Positions 32,233 to 44,596 of a stretch of 64,000 bases of DNA are shown here, piece after piece. Both the position numbers and the translations under genes were made by a program. Under the pieces are notes generated by a model, which was given only the letters and a program-made list of their open reading frames with translations, had not been told where the DNA came from and made no database searches. The first letter of the stretch is position 1. Each line of letters starts with the position of its first letter. The stretch lies in contig OY751494.1 in NCBI GenBank assembly GCA_963565915.1, positions 2,666,001 through 2,730,000 on the forward strand, read 5' to 3'. This DNA comes from Entoloma clypeatum (Eukaryota > Basidiomycota > Agaricomycetes > Agaricales > Entolomataceae).

Positions 32233-34115
32233 ATGGTTAATGAGGCCGACATCATTGACCTCACAATGTCGTCGAGCGGGTCTATTGATCAAGACGAACG
32301 TGCCCCACCGAGTTCTACCCAGGCACTCACGAAAGAGCGAAGAAAACTGCGCAGGAAAAAGCGAAAAGTAACTTTGACAGAAACCGGCAGTCAACCGAGT
32401 GCTACACGAGAGCAGTCCGTAATAGAAGGGGAGATTGCCGTAAAGAACTGCAAGAAAGCACTTTCTAACAGCCAGGAAATCGCCTCCCTACGACAAGGAT
32501 TCAGTCATCAGGAGCAACATGTGCAAGAGCATAGTCGCCGTTCCTCTCCCAACTCCCGTCATCCAGACTCAGTAGTAGGCAATGGTGTGAAGGATGTCTT
32601 CTTCATCGATGTTCAACCTGCTCCATTGCTCCCCACGGAGACTTTCAAATCATCTTCGGTAACGGACAGCAACCCACAGCTCCCACTACTGTTACCAGCA
32701 CACGTTTCAATTTTCGGGAATGAGCCTGTTGAGATATTGCCTCCCGCTGTGTCCGACTCTGACGAAGAATACATTGATTATCTTGACCTAGACGATCGTA
32801 AAGGGGTAATTTGTCACAAGGTCCCTTGGCTAGGCACCTCTGAGGTCTTATTTTTCATACAGGATATCACCAGATACTTCGAGGATAGAACGGAGCAGCT
32901 CGCCAAAAATCCCAATAGAACCATCTGCAAGAATTGTGGGGCAGAAGGGGAACACAAGACGGTTTCGTGTCCGGTGATAATAGTCTGTCCATCTGATCAT
33001 CTCTTTGTGATGCTATTTTGAGCTGTCGAAAGTGTTTGACTTGTGGCTCACGCAACGAACATGTTACACGGTCATGTCCGATTAGCAAGACCTGTTTTAC
33101 ATGTGGCATGAAAGGTCACATCAATGCGGTATGCACCGATCTTTTCCTTCATACGCATTCGTTATGAGATGGTAGACATGCCCCAATCGGAACGCTACTG
33201 GGTCAAGCACTTTTGACCGAGATGACGTCTGCGAACGCTGTGGGTCGTCACTTCACAGAGCAAATGTCAGTATCAATATGAATCGCCGACTTGTATCAAC
33301 TTGACTATAAAATAGGAATGTCCAACTTCATGGCGCCTCTATGAGTATGTTACAGAAGAGGAAAAGGACAACACTCTTCGCCTACGCAGAGATAGGCAAC
33401 ATCTGGTACTCGGACAAGGAGGCGAAGCTTATATCGCTGATGATGAATGGTGTTACAACTGTGGACATTCCGGCCATTGGGGAGACGTAAGTGATATACT
33501 TGCCTTGGTCGATAGTCATTTAATGACCTCGCTCAGGACTGCCAGGAGGTTCTGCATCAGGGAAATATACCTGATGAGCCATCCGCATTCAGCGCCCATA
33601 ACACACTCTCAGGCCCATTCTCTGATGGACGAAGACCATCAAATCTCCGCCATCGCGAGCCCCGAGACTGGGAACGGGAAAATGGTTGGAGCAATAGAGT
33701 TCCTGAACTTGTTGGCAGGCAGGGACGAAGAAACCACATAGCGAGGATGGAGAGGAGAGCCCAAGAACTGGTGGAGGAGCATGATACTGATGACTGGTTT
33801 GATGACCCCGGGAGCAGGCGGAATCGAACAACAATACGAGGTACTGAAAACCAAGGTCCTGCGAAGCTCAAGTTTGGCAAGTCTCTACGAGAGAACGGCA
33901 GACAGCACCCTCGACCATCTGACCCACCCAGTCTCTTGGAGCGCCTGAGTGATGACTATCACCATGGACTTCATGAAAGACGACCTGATTTACAGCGGTC
34001 TCGCCAGCATTCTCGACTGAGCGATAGATACCGACAAGAGCCCGACCGCGATCGCGATCGGTCTCGAAGACCACACCAACCAGGGCCACGGTACAAAGGC
34101 GGGTATGCAAGATGA
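32233..34115 (+). CDS. AIR1/AIR2-like CCHC zinc-knuckle protein (TRAMP complex)
   Basis: The first exon (about 32233-32969) encodes a low-complexity basic and Ser-rich N-terminus (KERRKLRRKKRK). It is followed by five zinc knuckles spread over four exons: CKNCGAEGEHKTVSCP, CLTCGSRNEHVTRSCP, CFTCGMKGHINATCP, CERCGSSLHRANECP and CYNCGHSGHWGDDC. The C-terminal tail is Arg/Asp/Ser-rich (DRDRDRSRRPHQ). Spacing C-x2-C-x4-H-x4-C or a close variant is kept. Air1/2 bind RNA and bridge Trf4/5 poly(A) polymerase and Mtr4 helicase in TRAMP, which marks nuclear RNAs for the exosome. The WYNC-like last knuckle (EWCYNCGHSGHWGDDC) is typical of Air proteins. Confidence 0.85.
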
Positions 34116-34460
34116 GGACACATCAGGCCGGGGGGGAAACATTCGTTTTTCTTTGCCCAATACCCGCAGACTTAATTTATGATCCAACGTTTTTGACATT
34201 CATTCCTTTTTTCAGATAATGACGAGATCAAGTATTTATTTACAGTGCGGTCTTCAATAGAGCCTACAAAGTGGCACAGATCTTGGCAAATTCTCAGTGG
34301 GACAGTGTAAGAGTGTCGAAGCTTTGAAGCGTTGGGAACAGTCAGAATGATTACGAACCTTGTTTACCAACGGGAACCACTAGCACTTTGACGAAAATTC
34401 CTGAATGACGAGCTTAATATCCACCTAGGATATATACGAACCAAAGTCCTGCTAGCTGTC
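34116..34460. other. Intergenic between AIR-like and AKTIP-like genes
   Basis: 345 bp without a coding frame. It is expected to hold the 3' end of the zinc-knuckle gene and the promoter of the downstream gene. Confidence 0.5.
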
Positions 34461-35335
34461 ATGGGAAGCAAGGGAGTACTAAACACAAACACTTCCATGC
34501 CAGACTTAGCAACCCGCACCGCCGTCTCCCTGGAATATGCATCCCTCAGACATGATCAGCATTGTCCACTTGGCATGTATGTCATTCCTTCGGCCGAGAA
34601 CCTGCTAGTTTGGGATGCTGTGTTCTTCATTCATCAAGGTGCGTTTCTGCTTTACGATCTGAAGTATCAGGCAATGACGTCCACCTGAAGGATACTATGC
34701 AGATGCTATCTTGAAGTTCCAACTCATCTTCCCATCAGATTACCCTGAACGACCTCCCGCAGTCCGATTCGTGACGGATGTATTCCATCCTTTGATTTCA
34801 AGTCAAGATGGAGACTTCAACTTCATCTCTCCTCGTTTCCGACCATGGCGGTGAGTCATGATCTTCATGGACGCTAGTTTTTTGCTTGATAAATATTTGA
34901 ATAGACCCAAGGAACATCACATTTTCCATGTTCTTCATTATATCAAGGCTTCTTTCAAGAAACAAGCGCTCGACAAAATTAATGAAAGTGAATGCTTGAA
35001 CAAAGAAGCTTTCCGGTCAGTTGTAATCCCAGTTATGGTCCAACACTTTTTTGAAGCATTCCCTCAGACTGTAAGCATATCCTTCAACACATCGGGCTTA
35101 ACGTGATACTTTATGATACAGATACCATAACTCTACATCATCATTTGCAGCTCTCGCCACTCAATCCGCACTCTTATCGAAGTCAACCTCGGCATTATTT
35201 GACATTGATCACCCATCGATAACGGAGAGAACATCTGATGGTATCGCATTTCAAGAATTGAGCCACGAACAATTGGAAGGATGGCGATCCAAATTGGGGC
35301 TCGGAAAATGGGACCAAGATCCAGTTGCAAGATGA
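34461..35335 (+). CDS. AKTIP/FTS-like inactive E2 variant
   Basis: Exons encode MGSKGVLNTNTSMPDLATRTAVSLEYASLR, then CPLGMYVIPSAENLLVWDAVFFIHQG, then ADAILKFQLIFPSDYPERPPAVRFVTDVFHPLIS, then FISPRFRPWRPKEHHIFHVLHYIKASF. The tail ends FQELSHEQLEGWRSKLGLGKWDQDPVAR. This is a UBC fold with the E2 P-x-x-P-P element and the HP motif but with no cysteine at the active-site position (the HPLISSQDGDFNF stretch). That is the hallmark of AKTIP (FTS), the non-catalytic partner of Hook adaptors that link dynein to early endosomes in filamentous fungi. The partner assignment is inferred from the family. Confidence 0.78.
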
Positions 35336-35915
35336 ATCATTATCATATATACAAGGCGAGCGGCATTCGCCTTGAGATTAGGTTGCAGTAATAAATCTTT
35401 ACTTATGGACAATAAGTATTTGTCGTTGGGAAATCATGAAATAGAGCGGCGCTTAAGTTCAATTACAGCAAGCAGGCTCTTGGGCCCCTCAGGAAAAAAA
35501 AGACCTGACAGGCGGGGTTGAATTTCGGTTCTCGCTATTTGGCACCCAAGCGCCTGTAATTTCCCTGAGGAGCCCATCGTTTAGAACGTGCATCGTAAAA
35601 GTGGCGCTCACCTGGAGCGGAGGTTGACCCGAGACATGGGCTACCAAGAGGTGGTGGTGACGCGAGGTACATCAAATCCGGCAAGTTCACGGTTACGTTG
35701 GCTACACTCATGTATCGCCAATCGCGTGCGGCGTATTTGGGCTCTCCAGAAAAACCTTCACCACGCTCAAGCTCTATTTTCACAAGATCGTCTTCTCCTT
35801 CCTCGACGGGATCATATTCCGACCTTGCGTCGACTATTGACAACAAGTAAAGGGTGTATTTCCCTTATGCAAACCGTACTGAAAGGTCCCTTTGAATAGC
35901 AATAGCAAGAATGCT
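35336..35915. other. Gap with a weak minus-strand open frame
   Basis: A minus-strand frame from 35846 to a stop at 35535 (VDARSEYDPVEEGEDDLVKIE...APQGNYRRLGAK) looks protein-like (acidic then basic). It has no ATG before 35711 and no recognised family; any upstream exon would overlap the VIP1-like gene. It may be the last exon of an unrecognised gene or spurious. Confidence 0.3.
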
Positions 35916-38900
35916 ATGAACCAAACGTTGGTTATTCTCGGTGTTTGCTCTATGGATGTCAAAGCCAGGAGCAAACCCATGAGGGAGATTTTGACGCGAC
36001 TGGTGGCGAGAACTCGCGGAGAGATTGAAGTCAAAGTCTTCGGGGACAAAGTTATTTTAGACGAAGGTTTGAATCCACTGGTCCTCCCCCTATCGTTGAG
36101 CTGACACCATCTGCCAGATGTCGAAAACTGGCCACACTGCGACGTCCTCATATCATTCTTCTCCACCGATTTCCCCCTGGATAAAGCAATATCCTATGTG
36201 AAGTTGCGAAAGCCCTTTTGCATAAACGATCTTCCGCCTCAAGCCCTTCTATGGGATCGCCGGTTGGTCGGCGCCGTGTTGGACCACCTCGAGGTGCCTA
36301 TGCCCACCCGCCTTGAGGTTTCCAGAGATGGTGGTCCAAAAGTTGAAAAAGATCTCATAGATCTCTTGAAGGAGCGGCTTGGGATCGTCCTAGGAGGGGT
36401 CTCAGTTACACCTGAAGTAACACTTCGTGAAGACGGCAATGCTATTTTAGTCGATGGTAAAGTCATGGAGAAACCATTCGTTGAGAAACCTGTGAGTGGC
36501 GAGGACCACAACGTATATATATACTTTCGCGGGGGTGGTGGGCGTCGATTGTTTCGAAAGGTACACATCATCTTCCACTCTTATATTCTCTAAATTCACT
36601 TGGCTTTGGCACACAAGGTTGGAAACAAGTCCAGCGAGCTTGACCCCGGCCTCAATTCACCTCGAACAGATGGCTCTTACATCTATGAGCAGTTTATAGA
36701 TGTCGATAACTCCGAAGATATCAAAGTATATACCGTAGGGAAAGAGTACACGCACGCTGAAACAAGAAAATCGCCAGTTGTAGACGGTGTCGTGAGGAGA
36801 AATACCGATGGGAAGGAGATACGGTATGCAGCGCAGTTAATCTCTAATAATAGGTTTTATCAGCATTTCGGTCTTCAGCTTCATCACAAGGTTGACTGAG
36901 GAGGAAAAAAGCTGGGCGGACAAAATCTGTGAAGGTTTCGGACAACGCGTCTGCGGATTCGACCTGCTGAGGTGCGAAAATGGGCAACATAGTCATGTCA
37001 TTGACGTGAATGGATGGAGCTTCGTGAAAGGCAATGAGACATATTACGGTGATCACCTCTTTGGCTAAATTCCTGGATTGTACGTTGACGGGCCGTCGCC
37101 AGATAAAGCGGCAGATATTCTTGCCGCTCTATGCATGCGGGTCTCTACTTGTATAGAAAGACCTATTCCAACGGACGTGCCGTCACAAGAGGCACCAACC
37201 TGGCTTTTGAAAGCTAACGTTACTGTATTTCGTCATGCAGATCGAACACCAAAGGTGCACATCCTTCCATGGGCCATTGTGTCTGCTGGCTAATCTCCCT
37301 TTAGCAAAAACTCAAATTTAACTTCCCAATAGGTGAACCTTGGACGCAACCCTTCGTGACCCTTCTCAATGGGGAAAACGAGGAGATCATCCTTCGGGAA
37401 AAGGAGCAGCTCAATCTTATCGCCTTTGCTGTGGAGGAAGCTAAAAGATTGGGGGCAGATGGAGAAGAATTGGCAAAATTGACACAGCTCAATGCGGCTT
37501 TATTCAGCAAAATCGATTTACCTGGAACGAAAGCGCAGTTGAAACCAGTCTATTCGAAACGTCAAACTGGTCACCACAGGAAGTTGACGAAATTGACACT
37601 TGTCTTTAAATGGGGCGGTGAGGTGAGATTCTACTCGATTTACTTTGCTTAGGCATGCCGGTAACGAGTCTCTAGTTTACCCATTCCGCGAGGTATCAAT
37701 CACGGGATGTCGGAGAAAATCTGAAGAAAGACATCTCAATCATGAGTGCGTCGCTTCGCAACTATGAGAGCGAGCGTAAATTTTCCCTTTGCTTTTCAGA
37801 CAAAGAAGTGCTTCAGAATGTCAAGGTGGGTCTTCCACTGCATGATGGGTTGCTTCCAGAGGGGATTCATTGATATGCAGATATTCAGTTCCTCCGAGCG
37901 GCGTGTCATAGCTTCTGCCGAAATATTTGCAGCAGCACTTTTAGATCCTCAGCATCCCAGTTACACGGCCCCTTCGACAGCATCGAAATTCGCAGACCCC
38001 TGCGAAAACACCTTCATTAACAAGAACTTCCCTTCAGAGCAACATCTGCCCACCCAACTCCCTTTGAAGCTGATCATCAGAAAAGATCTCTTGGATGACT
38101 CCAACGCTGCCAAGGACCTGATGGACGACGTCAAAAAGCGCCTTAAAATCTTACTTCGTCCCGGTGAGCCTGAGAAGAGACCTGAGTTGACTTGGCCAAA
38201 AAGCATGAAGAAGGAACCCGTCGAGGTCGTTAAGGCAAGTGCATCCCTATGTTTTAGTTCCAATACGTCCTCACCATTCATAGGAAGTAATAGAGCTTCT
38301 GAGTTCGTTCCGAGACACCATGCATCGAAATTTTGAGACGCTTGACGTGGAGAAAATACAAGAACGATGGTTGCCTCCTTTTCGATTTCGTCCTCCCACG
38401 GCTTATGAATCTTGCAGGTGTTGTGGGGATGAGCCTTGGCTTTTCCGAGAACGATGGGAAAAATTATTTGAAGACTTCTGCGATGTCGAACAGAAGAAAT
38501 TTGATCCCTCTCGTGTAGGTGTTTTCTCTCCTCGTGCATATATCATCAGGACGATATATCTTCTCATTGTAGGTCTCAGAGTTGTACGATACTATCAAAT
38601 ACTGTGCTCTTCATCACAGAACATTCTTATTCTCCATATTCGACGAATATGCTCGTAATGACGCAACCATTCCGCCGAACGATCGTAAACTCCACGAACT
38701 ATATGGTCGCGCCAAGGCCCTCTTCGACCTCGTAGCGCCTCAAGAGTATGGTATCGATCCAGATGAAAAGTAAGTTCGGGGATCTTTTCAAAGATCAACG
38801 CTCAAGGGTATAGGGAGGAAATCGGTGTTCTGACTTCTCTTCCACTTCTTCGCAACGTGGTCCAGGATCTGGAGGCCGCCCGTAATAACGGCGAAAGCTC

Positions 38901-39475
38901 CCTGACGTTGTACTTCACCAAAGAAAGCCACATTCACACTTTGGTCAATCTTGTCTTGTTATCTGGTCTTCCGATTGCAAACCGCCGCATCCCAGAACTC
39001 GACTATTGTGTAAGTGAAACACTCATTCATATTTGTTTTACTGATGACATTCATGGGCTAATGTCAGTCTCACATTACCTTTGAGCTTTACGAAAGGAAC
39101 CACGGAAGAGGGAAGTCCGACAAGGAATATTCCATAAGGTTATCACTAAGTGAAGGAGCGCACTCTTCCAACGTTCTTGACTCGACCCTTGATGCTCGCC
39201 ATGCTCTGAATGTGCAGTCACGGAGGTCAGCTGCGCTGGGTTCAATTTCCTTTGGATGCTTTTAATTGCATTTGTAGGAAACTCACACAACACTTACCTT
39301 ATAGCCTTGTGATCGAAAAACTCTCCAAACACTTTGGAAGACTACACGATGTATGTGATTCGTCTGCTCGGGTTTATTCTTCCTTGATAATTTCTAGGAC
39401 GACGACACGGATACACCGTTCGAAACGATAGAGGCAAGACCAGTGGTAGACACCAACGGCAGCGAGGATACGTGA
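35916..39475 (+). CDS. Inositol pyrophosphate synthase, VIP1/Asp1 (PPIP5K)
   Basis: Multi-exon gene from ATG 35916 ([26 protein letters not shown]) to a stop at 39473-39475. The N-terminal half is the ATP-grasp kinase domain: [64 protein letters not shown] and [13 protein letters not shown]. The C-terminal half is the histidine-acid-phosphatase-like domain: [12 protein letters not shown], then the [11 protein letters not shown] block after an intron, and [21 protein letters not shown]. The enzyme makes 1-phosphate inositol pyrophosphates from IP6 or 5-IP7 and the second domain removes them. In fission yeast it affects actin, microtubules and polarised growth. Residue order and length match the family. 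Confidence 0.93.
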
Positions 39476-39888
39476 AATATCGAATTTGGTATGCATTAGA
39501 GAAAGCATAATTACAGGTTACTATGGAACATTAATTACCTTCATCTCCTGTTTAATATCATCAGTAGTGGGCTTTTGCAAGTCATTGATTTGATAAACGT
39601 AATATCGCAGGGGTTCGGGGAGACATTGTTAGTCGTAGGACCGAACTAATAGGATCTGTTGCAAGAGATAACTTTCCCAAGTAACGAATGTTTGCCCCGT
39701 ATCTGTCTCAGGCGTTGTAACCTTATAACAGCTGAGTCAATGTTAAGGCACATGAATCTGGGTTCAGAGTCGAAGGACAAGGTGAAGACACATCACAGAA
39801 TCTAGGTTGGAAAACGCCGGAGATCTGTGACGACGGAGAACCTGGCCACCATGGCACTCGAGGCATTCGGAAAAAATTGTGAACTTCT
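39476..39888. other. Intergenic between convergent VIP1-like and TRAPPC2L genes
   Basis: 413 bp with no coding frame of note. Both neighbours end here, so it should contain two 3' ends. Confidence 0.5.
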
Positions 39889-40508
39889 TTAGGGATTTGC
39901 AATCGCATGCAGCGTATTCACGTTACCAACGATTTTATGGATCTCGTCGACACGCTTTCTGAAACTTTTCCACTTCGGACTCCCGACCAGAATGTGAGGT
40001 GAGTGGCCGTGCGCGCTATCTGTTGGCGCGTCAAGCTTCAGAAAGGGATTCGAGAGGGCGGAGTAGTAGGCCATATGGAAGGCCTTGAAGATCTGTGCAC
40101 GCATATACGTGAAAAAGTATGACTGGAAGGGTTATGAAACGTACCATCAAAATTTCCAAGTCTTTGACCACGGAGTCAGACAGTGCCAAGGCAAGGACAA
40201 TTTTGACTTTCAAAGGGGTGATATACCCATATACTGCAACATCCTCCATAGCATACAAGAGGCCCAAATAGCATTCCATCGCCTTTCCCCCCGAGCTGAC
40301 TGGATACGGCAGAAAGTAGAATGAGGTCAGTGGAAGGACTACCAAGGGATAGGTACGAACCCCGTTCTTCGATGATGTCGAGGCTCGTGTGTGCTATATA
40401 GTGGTATTTGATTGATTGTTCATCGTGCTTGACAAATGTCCGGATAAGAATTGGATGGTTATGGGGAGACACAAATGCGACTGCATTGAGTCGAAGATTT
40501 GGAGCCAT
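39889..40508 (-). CDS. TRAPP subunit TRAPPC2L / TCA17
   Basis: Three exons. The start MAPNLRLNAVAFVSPHNHPILIRTF at 40508 is the first real ATG. Next come FHY-like KYHYIAHTSLDIIEER, then YLGLLYAMEDVAVYGYITPLKVKIVLALA, then FKAFHMAYYSALSNPF and a C-terminal FRKRVDEIHKIVG. The pattern HYxxHTSLDxxEE...YLGLLYxxEDxxVYGYxTxxKVK matches the sedlin-fold subunit TRAPPC2L (yeast Tca17), which helps assemble the TRAPPII Rab-GEF complex at the Golgi. Length, about 170 residues, fits the family. Confidence 0.87.
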
Positions 40509-40674
40509 GTGCAAGGAATATTATGTAAGTAAAGAGGATTGCCAGTGGGTTTCTCAAACGCGGTACATAGCATTGATTCACATTTGCGTACAAAACTAAT
40601 TCCAACTCATAAATGCATAATGTACAATACCAGGGGAATGGGTCTCTGACATCAAGAACTGGACGAGGATAGGC

Positions 40675-42218
<1,544 letters not shown>

Positions 42219-42332
42219 GGTGCAGGGAAAGTACTAGGAGCATTCTGCCTGAACTGCGCTTGTTATTCAACGGCAGGCTCCGGGGTCACGTGCGCCTCCT
42301 TTTACTACATTATGATCATGTGACTGAAGATC

Positions 42333-44486
42333 ATGGCCGCGTCACTGTCGAACATTGAATCGCTCATCGTCGCCCAGGCCGTCTGGGAGCATGGCTCCTT
42401 ATGGCCAGCCGTCGCAAAGATCCTCACAAAACACCCCCTCATCTCCCGCCCAAAGTCTTTCTTTACCCCCCAAGTACGCCCATCCCCTCACCTTCCTTTG
42501 CCGTCGTTGAACCCAAACAGTCATGCCATACAATGTACAACCATCTCATGCAACAAGCGGGCATTGATCTGTAACTACCTCCCATTTTTTCTCCCTGCCA
42601 ACTGATGTCAGACTCTCGCAGGACTGAATCTTGCAATGCCAAACATTGTATGTTACCGTCACACACCCGTCCTCCCCTGTCTGAAGGAGTATAGCCCCTG
42701 TCAACCACAAGCTTGCAGAGAAATTCTATAGGGCTCGTCTCGAAGAGCTTCGTGATCTTATCCTTGCCGAAGAAAACAACTTCAAGTGCGAGTCACCATG
42801 CGCTCGTCCCTCCTTCTTTTTTCACTTAATATTTGACAGGACAATCGTGTCCGAAATCGAAGAGATTCGCTCTGGAAAACATATTGTCGCTTCTCGCGTT
42901 TCTGGTACCCCGCCTCCAGTCGAGCCGCACACTAAACCGATTGTCTGTTTCCATGCTCATCTCCGTTTCCTCGCCAATGCAATTTCCTTCAGGTCTCGCG
43001 TTCCTCAATTTCTGCACACAATGTTTTCGAGGACTCAGATTTCAGTGGCATCACGATCACCTCGCCGTCTGCGTTAGAAGTATATTGTCTTGCGATAGAT
43101 ACTCATACTGTGTGTTCAAGTCAACCTTCCCCCCGCAGGATGATGCTGCTATCGACGCTATATCATGGTTACCTGGATCTTCCGGCAACTCCATAGAAAT
43201 ACAGGAGCGCTCTACGCCAGGCAGTGCTTCGAATGGGCCCACAGAAGATGACGTTCACAGAGACATCCCCTCTATGGCTCTCATACCCGAAATGCACGAG
43301 GCCGAGATACCTTTACAAGCTTTCGACAAAGTTGGTGAGGACAAACAAGTCTTTACTCTGCCTTACCAGCTAGAAGAGAACAGAGAAGAAGAGGAAGAAG
43401 AGATTGGCGAAGGCGACGGCGAAGAAAGAGAAGAAGGTGCGAGGCAAAAGGGATTATTGGGTAGAAAAGAGGAGGAGGAAGAGGATGAGCTCAACCTTGC
43501 AATTGCCGAACAGAGTCCTCAGGTTGGCATTGTGCAGGCATCCGCCGTGTCGCCCAATAGTGATAGCAAGGAACCTCTGGGAGAAGAATCTCTCCAAGCC
43601 ATACAATGTAAGCTTTCGTGTCATCTATATATCATCCAAGCCACAGTCAATATAGGTCCAACGCGACGGCGATCAACGGTCCTCTTGACACAACCCTCTC
43701 AGACACAGCGGAAGTTGCGTCCAGGCGAGAGTCCTACATCTACCAAGGAGCTTGAGGATGAGGTCAGATATCCAGGTGACGAGACCCAAGAGGGAAGCCC
43801 GCAAGCAGGAAGAGACGTATCGCCCACATCCATGGACACAGGTATAGCACGTCAAGCGGCCACTTCAGGGAAACGCAAAGCGTCTATCATTGACGAAGTT
43901 GACCCGCGCGATCGGAAACGAGTAAGGGATGATTCCGAACCCGCCGACGAGGACGAAGTCGGTCAGCTATGCGTGTTTTTCTTTCCAAGGATCATAATAT
44001 ATTCTCAACTTCATCCTCTCCAGGTGCAAGTTTTCACGTCCCTCGAGCTCGTCGCCGTACCGAGGAGCAGGTAGCATTGAAGCGATTCCAAAATGTTATT
44101 GGGATGCTCCACTCGCAGATATCCCAACACCGCAATGGCAACATCTTCCACAATCCTATAAAGAACTCTGAAGCACCCGATTACCATGATATTGTCAAAC
44201 GCCCTATGGATCTGAAGACGATCAAGATGAAAGTGAAAGATGGTGGCATCACAAACTCTCTCGAGTACCAGAGAGACATTTCGCTTATGTTTGCAAATGC
44301 TATGATGTACAATCGCCCAGGTTCCGATGTCCACAGCATGGCAGAGGACGTGAGTAGCCCCAGCCCCCTTCTAAACAGAATACAGTCTGACCTTCTCTGT
44401 ACAATTAGATGATGATTGAGAGTGAGAGTCATATTCTTGTGTTTCGCCAGACGGAAGGGCTTGTACGTGGAGTTCATCGCGCATAA
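42333..44486 (+). CDS. BRD8/Bdc1-like bromodomain protein (NuA4 subunit)
   Basis: Multi-exon gene. The N-terminus (VAQAVWEHGSLWPAVAKILTKHPLISRPKSFFTPQ, then a C-x-x-x-Y box after an intron) resembles the SANT-like segment of BRD8. A coiled-coil-like stretch (KLAEKFYRARLEELRDLILAEENNF) follows, then a long acidic, Glu-rich linker (EENREEEEEEIGEGDGEE) and a nuclear-localisation-like basic patch (GKRKASIIDEVDPRDRKRVR). A single C-terminal bromodomain has the NPIKNSEAPDYHDIVKRPMDL ZA loop and the conserved acetyl-lysine-binding Asn in MMYN. Fission yeast Bdc1 and human BRD8 are NuA4/TIP60 subunits. The stop at 44484-44486 lies 110 bp from the convergent TRA1 stop. Confidence 0.85.
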
Positions 44487-44596
44487 TACTCTTTATCTTA
44501 TGTGCGAGAAGTCTAAATGGCTCACATGATTTGCGTGATTAGATGCTAATACATGTACAAGATGGTAACGTGCACAGATAAGAGTATTCTTGAAAA

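Noticed and set aside
35535..35846. Minus-strand 103-codon frame between the AKTIP-like and VIP1-like genes
   Set aside because: It starts at TTG, has no upstream ATG exon compatible with splicing that I could find, and matches no family. Mentioned only in the gap entry.
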